64,000 nt of DNA, taken from assembly GCF_005048265.1 (NCBI RefSeq), contig NZ_SUNH01000012.1, positions 81,500-145,499 of the forward strand, in the 5' to 3' direction. The notes beneath the pieces were generated by a model, which had not been told where the DNA came from, did not search any database, and saw only the letters and a program-made list of their open reading frames with translations. This document shows, in pieces, positions 26,211-34,914 of this stretch (the stretch's first letter is position 1; each line of letters opens with the position of its first letter). This DNA comes from Paracoccus hibiscisoli. Lineage in GTDB: Bacteria > Pseudomonadota > Alphaproteobacteria > Rhodobacterales > Rhodobacteraceae. The translations under genes and the position numbers were made by a program.

Positions 26211-28571
26211 ATGACATCGCAACTTTCGGGGCCGCCGCTGGCCCCCGCCGAACCGCCGCAGGATCGCACGGACATCGTCCGCATGGCCGCCTGGATGGTG
26301 GTCGGATCGGTCATCATCGGCCTGCTGTATTTCGGACAGGACGTGCTGATCCCGCTGGCCATCGCGTTCCTGGTCAGCTTTGCCCTGGGGCCGCTGGTGC
26401 GGAGTCTGGTCCGGCGCGGCGTGCCGCAGGTCGCGGCGGTGGCGCTGGTGATGCTGACGGTCATCGCGATGCTGCTGGGGCTGGGGCTGCTGATCACCTC
26501 TCAGGTCAGCGTGCTCAGCGCCGAGCTGCCGGCCTATCAATCCACCATCCGCACCAAGATCGCGGCGCTTGGCCAGTCGATGGAGGGGCCGGGCCTGTTC
26601 GACGGCGTGCTGCAGACCGTCGCCACCGTTCAGGACCAGATGGCCACCGCCCTGCAGGACGCGCCGGGCAGCGTGGCCGACCCGCTGGCGGTGACGGTGG
26701 TGGGGGACGGGCCGTCGCCCTTTTCCACGGCCATCGCCTGGCTGACGCCCGCGCTGGCGCCGCTGGCCACCCTGGGCATCGTGGTGGTGTTCGTGTTCCT
26801 GGTGCTGCTGGACCGGGGCGATCTGCGCGACCGGCTGATCCGCCTGCTGGGCGGCAATCTGCACCGCTCCACCGACGCGCTGGAGGAGGCGGGCAAGCGC
26901 ATCTCGAAATATCTGCTGATGCAGCTGGTGGTGAACGTGACCTATGGCATTCCCATGGCGATCGGGCTGTGGGCCATCGGCGTGCCGGGATGGGTGCTGT
27001 GGGGGACGCTGGCCGCGATCATGCGGTTCATCCCCTATGTCGGGCCGATGCTGTCGGCGGTGTTCCCGCTGGCGCTGGCCTTTGCGGTCGATCCGGGCTG
27101 GGACATGGTGCTGATAGCGCTGGCGCTGATCCTGTTTCTGGAGCTGGTCAGCAACAACATCGTCGAGCCGCTGCTGTATGGCACCTCGACCGGGCTGTCG
27201 GCGCTGTCGCTGATCGCGGCGGCGACGTTCTGGACGGCGCTGTGGGGGCCCGTGGGTCTGATCCTGTCCACGCCGTTGACGGTCTGCCTGCTGGTCGTGG
27301 GGCGCAACCTGCCGCAGCTTGCGTTTTTCGACACGCTGCTGGGCTCCACGCCCGCGCTGGATCTGCCGACGCGCATCTATCAGCGCCTGATCGCGGATGA
27401 CCCGGACGAGGCCTATGACATCGCCACAGACGCCATCGCCGCGACCGGCGTGACGGGGTTCTACAACCAGTCCGGGCTGGAGGTGCTGCGTCAGGCCAGC
27501 GACGATTTCCATGCCAATGCGCGGGTCGAGCACCGCCTGCGCGTGGTCGAGGGCATGGACAGCCTGCTGGACGACCTGCAGGAGGATCACCCCGCCGACC
27601 CGCCCGGCCCCGCCCGTATCGCCTGCATCGGCGGCAAATGGCAGGTGGATGCGATCTCGGCCCGGATGCTGGTGCATGGGCTTGCGCTGGCCGGGGTCGC
27701 GGCCGAAGTGCGGCCTGCGGGCGCGATCACCGCGCGCCAGGTCGCGGCGCTGGATCTGGAGGGGGTGGGCACGCTGTGCATCACCTCGTTCAGCCGCGAC
27801 CCGGACACCGCGTTGCGCGCCACCGTGCGGCGGGTGCGACGCCGCTGGCCCGACCTGCGCATCGTCCTGGCGCTGTGGAACGCGCCCGACGGGCAGGCCG
27901 GGGCCGACCGCGCCGCGGCCCTGGGCGTCGATCAGATCGTGCTGTCCCTGGAGGAGGCCGTCCAGCGCCTGACGCCCGCCGCCCCCGCCCCGGCCCCCGC
28001 CGCCCCGGCCGAGGCCGCGCGCCTGTCCGCCCTGTCCGCCAGCGGCGTGCTGGACGGTCATGCGCGCGCCGATCTGGACGATCTGGCGATGCGGGCGGCG
28101 GATGCGTTCGACGTGGGCATGGCCTTTGTCCTGGTGCTGGAGGCCGATGCCGAATACGTCGTCGGCCAGAACATCGACCTGCCCGGACGACGCAGCGCGA
28201 CCCACCCGGCGATGACCTGGCTGACGCGCGGCGATGCCCTGTCAGCCGCCATCGTGGATGAGGACCGGACGCTGGTGGTGCCCGACACGGACCGCGACGC
28301 GCGGTTTTCGGACAACCCTGCGATCCGGCAATGGCAGGGGCGGTTCTTTGCGGGCACGCCGCTGCGCACGGCGGACGGTCATGTGCTGGGCGCGCTGTGT
28401 CTGGCCGACCGCGACCCGCGCCAGATCGCGGATGCCGAACTGGACCTGCTGGACCGCATCGCCGCCGAGGCCGTGGCGCTGATGACGCGCCAGGACGCGG
28501 TGATCCCCGAACCCCGCCGCGAGGTGCCCCCGGCGCCCCGCAGCATGCTGGGCCAGCGCGTCCCGGACTAG
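26211..28571 (+). CDS. AI-2E-family transporter fused to B12-like and GAF-like domains
   Basis: A 786-residue protein. Residues about 20-345 form the AI-2E/PerM-type membrane domain with eight predicted helices (PLAIAFLVSFALGPLVR, the conserved PYVGPMLS, and LVSNNIVEPLLYG). This is the normal end of the family at about 350-400. Here a cytoplasmic extension follows: about 466-588 resembles a B12-binding/receiver-like fold (RIACIGGKWQVDAISARML, GTLCITSFSRD), then about 603-760 resembles a GAF domain (DLAMRAADAFDVGMAFVLVL, GTPLRTADGHVLGALCLAD). An alanine/proline-rich linker joins them. Substrate unknown; the extension suggests signal-gated transport. ATG 26211 has GGGGA upstream. Its TAG stop shares CTAG with the next gene. 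Confidence 0.85.
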   Translation: MTSQLSGPPLAPAEPPQDRTDIVRMAAWMVVGSVIIGLLYFGQDVLIPLAIAFLVSFALGPLVRSLVRRGVPQVAAVALVMLTVIAMLLGLGLLITSQVSVLSAELPAYQSTIRTKIAALGQSMEGPGLFDGVLQTVATVQDQMATALQDAPGSVADPLAVTVVGDGPSPFSTAIAWLTPALAPLATLGIVVVFVFLVLLDRGDLRDRLIRLLGGNLHRSTDALEEAGKRISKYLLMQLVVNVTYGIPMAIGLWAIGVPGWVLWGTLAAIMRFIPYVGPMLSAVFPLALAFAVDPGWDMVLIALALILFLELVSNNIVEPLLYGTSTGLSALSLIAAATFWTALWGPVGLILSTPLTVCLLVVGRNLPQLAFFDTLLGSTPALDLPTRIYQRLIADDPDEAYDIATDAIAATGVTGFYNQSGLEVLRQASDDFHANARVEHRLRVVEGMDSLLDDLQEDHPADPPGPARIACIGGKWQVDAISARMLVHGLALAGVAAEVRPAGAITARQVAALDLEGVGTLCITSFSRDPDTALRATVRRVRRRWPDLRIVLALWNAPDGQAGADRAAALGVDQIVLSLEEAVQRLTPAAPAPAPAAPAEAARLSALSASGVLDGHARADLDDLAMRAADAFDVGMAFVLVLEADAEYVVGQNIDLPGRRSATHPAMTWLTRGDALSAAIVDEDRTLVVPDTDRDARFSDNPAIRQWQGRFFAGTPLRTADGHVLGALCLADRDPRQIADAELDLLDRIAAEAVALMTRQDAVIPEPRREVPPAPRSMLGQRVPD

Positions 28572-29722
28572 GTCGCGCCGGGCCGGGCCATCTCGCGCGT
28601 CAGCGCGGGGGGCAGCTCGATCGCGGCGAAATCGACGGCGGGAAAGGGGGCATCGCGGCCCGCGATGGCCTGGGCATACAGGCCCTCGTGGGCGGCGATC
28701 ATGCGGGTCAGGGTGAAATGCGCCTCGACCCGGGCGCGGGGCAGGGTGCGGGGGATCGCCATCGCGTCGCGCAGGGCGCGGTCCAGGCCCGCCCCGTCCG
28801 CAGCCGCCAGCCGACCAGCGGGGCCGATGACCGAGGCGGCGGCCCCCATCGCGATGGCCGCGACCGGGGTGCCGCAGGCCATCGCCTCGATCGCGGTCAG
28901 GCCGAACGGCTCGTCCCATTGCGGCGTGAACAGCAGGGCCGAGGCGCGCCCGTATTCCACCGCCAGATCCGCCGCCGCCAGATGCCCGCCAAAACGGATG
29001 TCGCCCGCCAGCAGCGGCCGGATGTGGGTGGCGAAATAATCGCCATCCTCGATCGCGCCGAACAGGGTCAGCCCGACCCCGGCACGCCGCGCGGCGGCAA
29101 TGGCCAGATGCGGCGCCTTGTTCGGTGTGATGCGCCCGGCCCAGACCGCCCGCCCGTCGCCCTGCGGCGAAAAGGGCCAATCCGCCAGGTCGATGCCATT
29201 GGGCACCACATGCGCCCAAGGCGGCGGGCCGTCGGGGTAATAGGCCGCCAGGTGGCTGTCCGAACAGCCCGTGACCCGGTGCCAGGGCGCCCCGCTGTCG
29301 CGGATGGCGCGGCGCAGCGCGTCAAAGGGCGGCACATGCAGCGACGTGACCATCGGCACCCGCGCCTGCCGCGACAGGCGCGGGGGATAGCGATGCAGCG
29401 TGTTGTTGTGGATCACGTCGAACCCCATCCCCGCCATCGCCTGCAGGGCATCGGCGTGGCGGTCGTCCAGATGCGCGTTCAGCGCCGCCGTTCCGTGCCA
29501 CTGATGCCAGGGATAATCGCGGTCGTAATGCTGCGCCATCAGGGGCATGACCGCCACGCGGGCACGGCTGTCGCCCGCCGCGACCAGGGTCACGTCATGG
29601 CCGCGCGCCTGCAGCGCATGGGCCAGATGGTGGGCATGCGCCTCCATCCCGCCCATGAAGGGCGCGGCGACGGGGTGGCGGCAATGCGCCATGACCGCGA
29701 TGCGCAGCGGGCGTGGCGTCAT
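28568..29722 (-). CDS. Glycosyltransferase family 4
   Basis: A 384-residue GT-B glycosyltransferase. The acceptor-side loop GGMEAHAHHLAHAL is near the N-terminus and the nucleotide-sugar site WDEPFGLTAIEAMACGTPV with its E-x7-E pair is in the C-terminal domain. It transfers a sugar from a nucleotide donor, which cannot be named. The ATG overlaps the GT2 stop as ATGA; the longer open frame upstream is read out of frame through GT2. Last gene of a four-gene glycosyltransferase operon. Confidence 0.9.
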   Translation of the reverse strand: MTPRPLRIAVMAHCRHPVAAPFMGGMEAHAHHLAHALQARGHDVTLVAAGDSRARVAVMPLMAQHYDRDYPWHQWHGTAALNAHLDDRHADALQAMAGMGFDVIHNNTLHRYPPRLSRQARVPMVTSLHVPPFDALRRAIRDSGAPWHRVTGCSDSHLAAYYPDGPPPWAHVVPNGIDLADWPFSPQGDGRAVWAGRITPNKAPHLAIAAARRAGVGLTLFGAIEDGDYFATHIRPLLAGDIRFGGHLAAADLAVEYGRASALLFTPQWDEPFGLTAIEAMACGTPVAAIAMGAAASVIGPAGRLAAADGAGLDRALRDAMAIPRTLPRARVEAHFTLTRMIAAHEGLYAQAIAGRDAPFPAVDFAAIELPPALTREMARPGAT

Positions 29723-30690
29723 TCCGCCGCCGGCAGCAGCATGTCCTGCTGGTCGTGGGCCACGCGGGTGGCGCGGTCGGCGGACAGGCGGTCGGGGGCC
29801 TGCTGCAGCTGGTCGATGACGCGGCGCGAATTGGCATAGGGCATGTGCCCCTGCTGTTCGCACAGTGCGAATTCGGCGGGCCCCGGTTCGCGCAGCACCT
29901 GCAGACCGTCCGCGGTATTGCGGATCAGCCCCATCAGGCGGAACGCATGCAGCCAGTGCTCCATCGTGCGGTGGCCCCATTTGCGGGCGAACACCTCGGT
30001 GTTGCGCAGGACGGAATGCAGGTGGTGGACGGGCGGCATGCAATGGGGGTGATACTGGTGATAGACGCGGCCCCCCGCGATCCACCAGATCGGCAGGCCC
30101 GCCTCGGACCAGGCGCGGCCGAAATCGGTATCCTCGCCGCCATAACCGGTGAAATCCTCGTCAAAGCGGGGACCGGCCAGCCAGTCGGCCCGCCACAGCG
30201 CAAAGTTCAGCGACCAGAAACAGCGATAGTCGCCGCAGGGCGCGATCCCCTGCGCGGGCGGTCCCTGGCGGTCGGAATGCTTGACCGCCAGCCCGGCAAG
30301 GCGGTCGAAATCCAGCCCCTGATCGGTGGCACCCTGGGGCAGATACAGCACCTCGCCCATGAACAGGCCGCGCCGCCCCTCCATCCGCGCCAGATAGCCC
30401 GCGATAAAATCGGGCGCGGGGATGCAATCGACATCGACAAAGACCAGCACCTGCCCGCAGGCGGCATCGGCCACCGCGTTGCGCGCCGCCGACAGCGGCA
30501 GTTCGGGCGCGGTGACGCGGATCTGGCGGATGGGAAAGTCGGTGGCGGGCAGGTCGTCATAGTCGTGGTCCTGCATCACGCCGATGATCAGCTCGCACGG
30601 TTTGTGCTGCTGGGCCTGAAAGCCCGCGACGACGTTTCTCAGATGAGCCGGGCGGCCGGCGGCGATGGTCAGGGCGGAAACGGTCGTCAT
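29719..30690 (-). CDS. Glycosyltransferase family 2
   Basis: A 323-residue GT-A transferase. The start MTTVSALTIAAGRPAHLRN matches GT2 N-termini; the metal-binding DxD is in VFVDVDCIP, and the catalytic region has TGYGGEDTDFGRAW, a motif of chondroitin-polymerase and GalNAc-transferase-like enzymes. No membrane helices. Both ends overlap neighbours by four bases, so expression is coupled. Donor and acceptor unknown; the HYPHCMPP-type histidine-rich stretch (YHQYHPHCMPP) is notable. Confidence 0.9.
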   Translation of the reverse strand: MTTVSALTIAAGRPAHLRNVVAGFQAQQHKPCELIIGVMQDHDYDDLPATDFPIRQIRVTAPELPLSAARNAVADAACGQVLVFVDVDCIPAPDFIAGYLARMEGRRGLFMGEVLYLPQGATDQGLDFDRLAGLAVKHSDRQGPPAQGIAPCGDYRCFWSLNFALWRADWLAGPRFDEDFTGYGGEDTDFGRAWSEAGLPIWWIAGGRVYHQYHPHCMPPVHHLHSVLRNTEVFARKWGHRTMEHWLHAFRLMGLIRNTADGLQVLREPGPAEFALCEQQGHMPYANSRRVIDQLQQAPDRLSADRATRVAHDQQDMLLPAAE

Positions 30691-31835
30691 GCGGGAACTC
30701 CTGTCGGGATGGGGGGTGCGGGCGCCGGGGCCCACAGGCGATGGGCCAGATCCTCCAGCCAGCGGGCGGTGCCTTGGGCGGGATCGGGCGCGATCAGGCG
30801 GGCCTGGGCTGCGGGGTCGTGCCCGTCGATGGCGGCGACCACCGCCGCGCGCCAGGCCTGCGCGCTGGAGGGCAGATGCGGCAGGTGCAGCGCCACGCCC
30901 GCGCGGGCCAGGGCCTGCGCCTTGTGGTGCTGTTCGTCGAAATAGCGCCATTCCGGCACCACGATCCACGGTCGCCCGGCGGCCAGCACCTGCGCGCAGG
31001 TTGTGTTGCCGGTCGATGAGATCACCAGATCGGCCGCTGCCACATGGGTCGCGGGGTCGTCCACCCAGCCCTTGTGGGTCAGATTGGCCCCTTGGGTCGC
31101 GTGCCAGTCGGGCTGCATCGCGCCGATGGCCAGCCAGTGCCAGTCGGGAAAGGCCCGCGCCGCGACCCCCAGGGGGGCCTGGGCAAAGCCGTTGCCGCCC
31201 GCGCCCGACACCAGCAGCGCCACGGGCCGGTCGGGGTCCAGCCCCAGGGCCGCCCGCGCCGCCGCCCGGTCGGGCAGGGGGGTGCAGGCGATGCCAAGGC
31301 CCGGCGCGTGATGGATGCGGCCCGCCAGCCCCTGCCAGTCGGGCTGGTCCAGCGCCGCGTGGAACGGCGCCAGCAGCCCCGCAGCACCCTGATAGGCGGC
31401 CTGGTGGCCCGGATCGTCGCGCTGGCCGTGCTGCAGGATCTTGACATGCGGGACCGAGCAGATGCGCGACAGCTGCGCGATCTCGGCGCTGACATCGCAG
31501 ATCATCAGGGCGGGGTCCTGATCGGCGAACCAGCCGGCGATGGTGCCCATCGCCTGACGGATGCCGGGCCAGCCCAGGGGCGCGCAATGCTGCGTGTCGG
31601 GGGTGGGGACCGCGTCCATGTCGCATTCGCCGCCCGTGCGTTCGAACAGCGACGGGATGCGCAGGATGCGGGCATGGTCGGGCAGGGCGGGAAAGATGTC
31701 GTCGCGGGCGCAAAAGATGGTCACGGGCCGCGTGGGCGGCAGCGCGTTGACGATGGCCGCGCAGCGTTCCGCGTGTCCACGCCCCTGGTGGTGCACGAAA
31801 TAGCCGAAGGGCCGCTGCGGGGGCGTGTCACGCAT
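30687..31835 (-). CDS. MurG-like (GT28-type) glycosyltransferase
   Basis: A 382-residue GT-B protein. The glycine-rich acceptor loop HHQGRGHAERCAAI is at the N-terminus (residues about 14-27), and the donor site has SSTGNTTCAQVLAAGRPW followed by EWRYFDEQHHKA, as in the GT28/MurG and UGT-like group. The ATG at 31835 lies 8 bp inside the end of the preceding gene. It may be cytosolic or peripheral at the membrane. Sugar specificity is not evident. Confidence 0.85.
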   Translation of the reverse strand: MRDTPPQRPFGYFVHHQGRGHAERCAAIVNALPPTRPVTIFCARDDIFPALPDHARILRIPSLFERTGGECDMDAVPTPDTQHCAPLGWPGIRQAMGTIAGWFADQDPALMICDVSAEIAQLSRICSVPHVKILQHGQRDDPGHQAAYQGAAGLLAPFHAALDQPDWQGLAGRIHHAPGLGIACTPLPDRAAARAALGLDPDRPVALLVSGAGGNGFAQAPLGVAARAFPDWHWLAIGAMQPDWHATQGANLTHKGWVDDPATHVAAADLVISSTGNTTCAQVLAAGRPWIVVPEWRYFDEQHHKAQALARAGVALHLPHLPSSAQAWRAAVVAAIDGHDPAAQARLIAPDPAQGTARWLEDLAHRLWAPAPAPPIPTGVPA

Positions 31836-33846
31836 GCGGCCGCCCCCGCGCCAGGCCAAGCCGCGCCAGCCCGTCGATCACGCCCGCCGCATGGGCATGC
31901 GGGCTGCGATGCACGCGGCGGCCGCGCAGATGGGCCAGTTCGGCATAGGCGTTCGACGGCAGGATCGAGGCGCCGCTGGCGGCCAGCATGTCGGCGTCGT
32001 TGCCGCTGTCGCCCGCCGCGATGCAATCCTTTAGCGTCAGGCCGTGGCGCGCGGCCTCGAACCGGAGGGCGGCGGCCTTGCCCGCGGCCAGCGGCAGCAC
32101 GTCGATGAACTGCCCATGCGAGGCGATGACCCGCGCCGCCAGCCCTGCCTGCGCCAGATCGCGCACGATCAGGCCCGCCTGCGCGGCGGTGCCGGTCAGC
32201 GACAGCTTCCAGCGGCGCTGTTCGTGGCCGGCCTGCCAGACGGGGGCGCGGGCGGCCAGCACGGCCTCGACCGCGGGGCGGTCCCATGCGGCGTCCAGCA
32301 GGGTCGCGTAATCAGAGCAGGGATGCAGGCGATCGCCCGCGCCCCACCGCCAGATCTCGGACCCGACCGAGGTGATGAACAGATCGGGCCGGGGCAGCGA
32401 CCAGTCGGACAGCACGCGGCGCGCCTGCGAGACCGACCGCCCCGTGGCGACCGCGAACAGCAGGCCCGCGTCGCGCTGGCCGTGCCAGTCGACGAACCGT
32501 GCGGCGGCCTGCGTGCAGCCGGTCAGCGTGCCGTCGATGTCGCAGGCCAGCACGCGCCGGATGCCGCCGCGCGGGGCCGGGGCCGGGCGGCGCAGCGCGT
32601 CGCAGACCGCCAGCGACCGCCGCGCCCAATCGCCCCAGTCATAGGCCGCCAGCGCGCGCGCCTGCGCCTGCGCGGCACCCGCGCCGTCACCCATCAGGTC
32701 CAGGCAGGCATCGGCGATGGCCGTGGGATCGGCCGGGTCGATCAGCGCGCCGTGGCCCAGCTGCGCCAGGATGTCCACCGGGCCGCCATTGCGGGTGGCC
32801 ACGACCGGAACGCCCGCCTGCGCTGCCTCGACCAGTGTGAGGCCAAAGGGCTCGTGCAGGGCCGGGTTCACGAACACGCCCCCCTGCGCCGCCCGTGCAT
32901 ACAGAGCGCGCAGCTGAGTCGCGTCATGGCGCGCGGGCAGGGCCACGCGCCCCCACAGCCCGTGGCGGTCGATGCGGTCGAACAGACCGCGCAGCACCGG
33001 CACATGATCGGCAGGGCCGCCCTCGATCCCGTCGCGCAGGCCCGCCAGGAGCACCAGATTGGCGTGATCCTGCAGGGCGGGGCTGGCGGCATAGGCGTCG
33101 ATCAGCCCGGCCAGGTTCTTCTTGGCCACGGGGCGGGCGACGGCCAGCACGATGGGACGGCCCGGGTCGCGCAGGAACGGCGCCAGCAGCGCATCGGCCG
33201 CAGCCGTGCCCCGGTCGGGCAACAGCGTGACACCCGGCGCCAGCACATGGCTGCGCCCCTCGGCCGCCGCGCCATAGGGGCGCAGCTGGCGCTCGGCCTC
33301 GTCGCGCGAGGACAGGATGATGGCCGATGCCCCCGCGACCGCGTCGCGTTCGGCGGCGATGCGAACGCGCAACGCGGGGTCATGCGCGGCATCCGGCCTC
33401 TTTTGCAGGGCCAGCGAATGCGGGGTGTAGATCCAGGGGATGCCGAACTGTGCCTGCGCGGCCTGGGCCAGCCGGGCGGCATCGGCAAAATGCGCGTGGA
33501 TCACGTCGGGGCGGCTGTCCATCGCCGCCAGCAGCGCGCAGAACGCGGCGGTCAGGGCGGGCAGTTCGGCCTCCAGCGCCTCCTTGGCCAGATAGGCACG
33601 GTTCCCGGTCGACAGGCGCAGGATGCGGGCGCGGGGGGCCAGCGGCTCGACCGGCAGGGCGTGGACGGGGTCGATGGCGTCAAAGGCGCGGGTCACGATA
33701 TCAACCGCGCGCACCTGCGGCAGCGCCGCCTGCGCCAGCGCCGCGCCCAGAACATAGGCGATGTGCCCGCCCGTATCCTCGGTCACGCCATAGCGCACCG
33801 GGGCCGCCCTGAGGCAACCGCCCAGGGCCAGATGGAGAATATGCAT
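31828..33846 (-). CDS. Sucrose-phosphate synthase/phosphatase-like fusion
   Basis: A 672-residue two-domain protein. Residues 1 to about 425 are a GT4 synthase (TEDTGGHIAYVLGAALAQ, DVIHAHFADAARLA, NPALHEPFGLTLVEAAQ with the E-x7-E pair), closest in pattern to sucrose-phosphate synthases. Residues about 432-660 are a HAD-IIB phosphatase with DIDGTLTG, a Thr in ATGRSVSQ, and GDSGNDADML, as in sucrose-phosphate phosphatase. It would make a sugar phosphate and remove the phosphate, giving sucrose or a related disaccharide such as mannosylfructose. First gene of the glycosyltransferase operon; AAAGG precedes the ATG. Confidence 0.85.
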   Translation of the reverse strand: MHILHLALGGCLRAAPVRYGVTEDTGGHIAYVLGAALAQAALPQVRAVDIVTRAFDAIDPVHALPVEPLAPRARILRLSTGNRAYLAKEALEAELPALTAAFCALLAAMDSRPDVIHAHFADAARLAQAAQAQFGIPWIYTPHSLALQKRPDAAHDPALRVRIAAERDAVAGASAIILSSRDEAERQLRPYGAAAEGRSHVLAPGVTLLPDRGTAAADALLAPFLRDPGRPIVLAVARPVAKKNLAGLIDAYAASPALQDHANLVLLAGLRDGIEGGPADHVPVLRGLFDRIDRHGLWGRVALPARHDATQLRALYARAAQGGVFVNPALHEPFGLTLVEAAQAGVPVVATRNGGPVDILAQLGHGALIDPADPTAIADACLDLMGDGAGAAQAQARALAAYDWGDWARRSLAVCDALRRPAPAPRGGIRRVLACDIDGTLTGCTQAAARFVDWHGQRDAGLLFAVATGRSVSQARRVLSDWSLPRPDLFITSVGSEIWRWGAGDRLHPCSDYATLLDAAWDRPAVEAVLAARAPVWQAGHEQRRWKLSLTGTAAQAGLIVRDLAQAGLAARVIASHGQFIDVLPLAAGKAAALRFEAARHGLTLKDCIAAGDSGNDADMLAASGASILPSNAYAELAHLRGRRVHRSPHAHAAGVIDGLARLGLARGRPHA

Positions 33847-34033
33847 GATGATGCCTTTCGGCCGTGTGACTGCAGACCGTGCAATCGGGTGTCTGGCAGG
33901 CCAACACGGTTCAGGACCCCCTAGTTCACTAAAAAGCGCCCGAGTAAAGAAAGATGAATTTTGTCACCGGCCCGTGATCCCGCAGGGCGGCCCGTGCGTT
34001 GCGGCCCCGATCCGCGTGAACAGGGGAACCGCC

Positions 34034-34807
34034 ATGCATCATCGATACGTCTTTGTGGGCGGGCTGCACCGGTCCGGCACCTCGGTTCTGGCGCGGGCCA
34101 TCGCGGCCCATCCTGAGGTCTCGGCCATCCGCGACGCCCCCGTCCCCGAGAACGAAGGTTGTTACCTGCAGGGCGCCATTCCCCATACCGCGCTGCATGG
34201 CAGGCCGATGCATTTCGCCGCCGACCCCGCCCAGCACCTGACCGAGGGGCATCCGCTGGACAGCCTGGCCACGCGCCAGCGGATGGAGGCCGACTGGCAG
34301 CCCTGGTTCGACCCGGACCGTCCCTGGCGGGTCGAGAAATCGCCCGTGAACCTGACGCGCATGCGCCTGTATCAGCAGTTGTTCCCGCTGTCGCAATTCG
34401 TGGTGATCCTGCGTCATCCGCAGGCGGTGGCGGCCGCTGTGGGCGGGTGGGTGTCGGACCCGGCACCGGCGCTGATCGATCACTGGCTGGCCGCGCATCA
34501 CCGCATGGCGCAGGATCTGGCGCATCTGCACGCCGCGCTGGTGCTGCGCTATGAGGATCTGGTGGCCGATCCTGCGGGCACGCTGGCGCGGGTGATGGCG
34601 TTCCTGTCATTGACGCCCACCGCACCGCCCGAGCCGCTGACCGACGGCAATGCCCGCCACGCCCCTGACGTCCCGCGCATGAGCAGCGCGCAGATCCGGG
34701 CGGCGGCGCGGTGGGGCTATGGCCCCGATCTGGAGGTGACGCCGTGGCAGCCGCTGGTCAGCCACCCGCTGCGCGCGGTGCGCGACCGGGTGGCCGTTCC
34801 CGCCTGA
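34034..34807 (+). CDS. Sulfotransferase
   Basis: A 257-residue soluble sulfotransferase. The 5'-phosphosulfate-binding loop GLHRSGTSVLARAI is at residues about 9-22 and the 3'-phosphate motif is FVVILRHPQAVAAAV. These bind PAPS, the sulfate donor. The acceptor may be a sugar or protein; being divergent from the glycosyltransferase operon suggests a glycan. The ATG at 34034 has AGGGGAA before it; the longer open frame starts inside the divergent intergenic region. An AT-rich block at 33921-33966 between the two operons probably holds both promoters, though no clear hexamers are seen. Confidence 0.88.
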   Translation: MHHRYVFVGGLHRSGTSVLARAIAAHPEVSAIRDAPVPENEGCYLQGAIPHTALHGRPMHFAADPAQHLTEGHPLDSLATRQRMEADWQPWFDPDRPWRVEKSPVNLTRMRLYQQLFPLSQFVVILRHPQAVAAAVGGWVSDPAPALIDHWLAAHHRMAQDLAHLHAALVLRYEDLVADPAGTLARVMAFLSLTPTAPPEPLTDGNARHAPDVPRMSSAQIRAAARWGYGPDLEVTPWQPLVSHPLRAVRDRVAVPA

Positions 34808-34816
34808 CAGGCGGGG

Positions 34817-34825
34817 TTATCCACA
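34817..34825 (+). other. Perfect single DnaA-box sequence
   Basis: TTATCCACA, the consensus DnaA box, lies just after the sulfotransferase stop. It is followed by an 8-bp repeat TCCGGGGA at 34829-34836 and 34841-34848. A single box is not an origin, and no other boxes are seen near it. Confidence 0.3.
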
Positions 34826-34874
34826 ATTTCCGGGGACAGATCCGGGGATAGCCGCGGATTGTCCCGCCTTGTCA

Positions 34875-34907
34875 GGGGGCTACGGTCCTGCTGAAACCGC
34901 AGCCCCC
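34875..34907. terminator. Hairpin between convergent sulfotransferase and stress protein genes
   Basis: GGGGGCTACGGT (34875-34886) pairs with ACCGCAGCCCCC (34896-34907) with one mismatch, around a 9-base loop. It sits between two convergent genes. There is no T run on either side, so termination may be weak or factor-aided. Confidence 0.5.
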
Positions 34908-34914
34908 ACGCCGT

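Noticed and set aside
25965..28205. A 746-codon open frame antisense to the AI-2E-family gene
   Set aside because: Same composition bias and no recognisable domain, while the sense frame has clear membrane helices.
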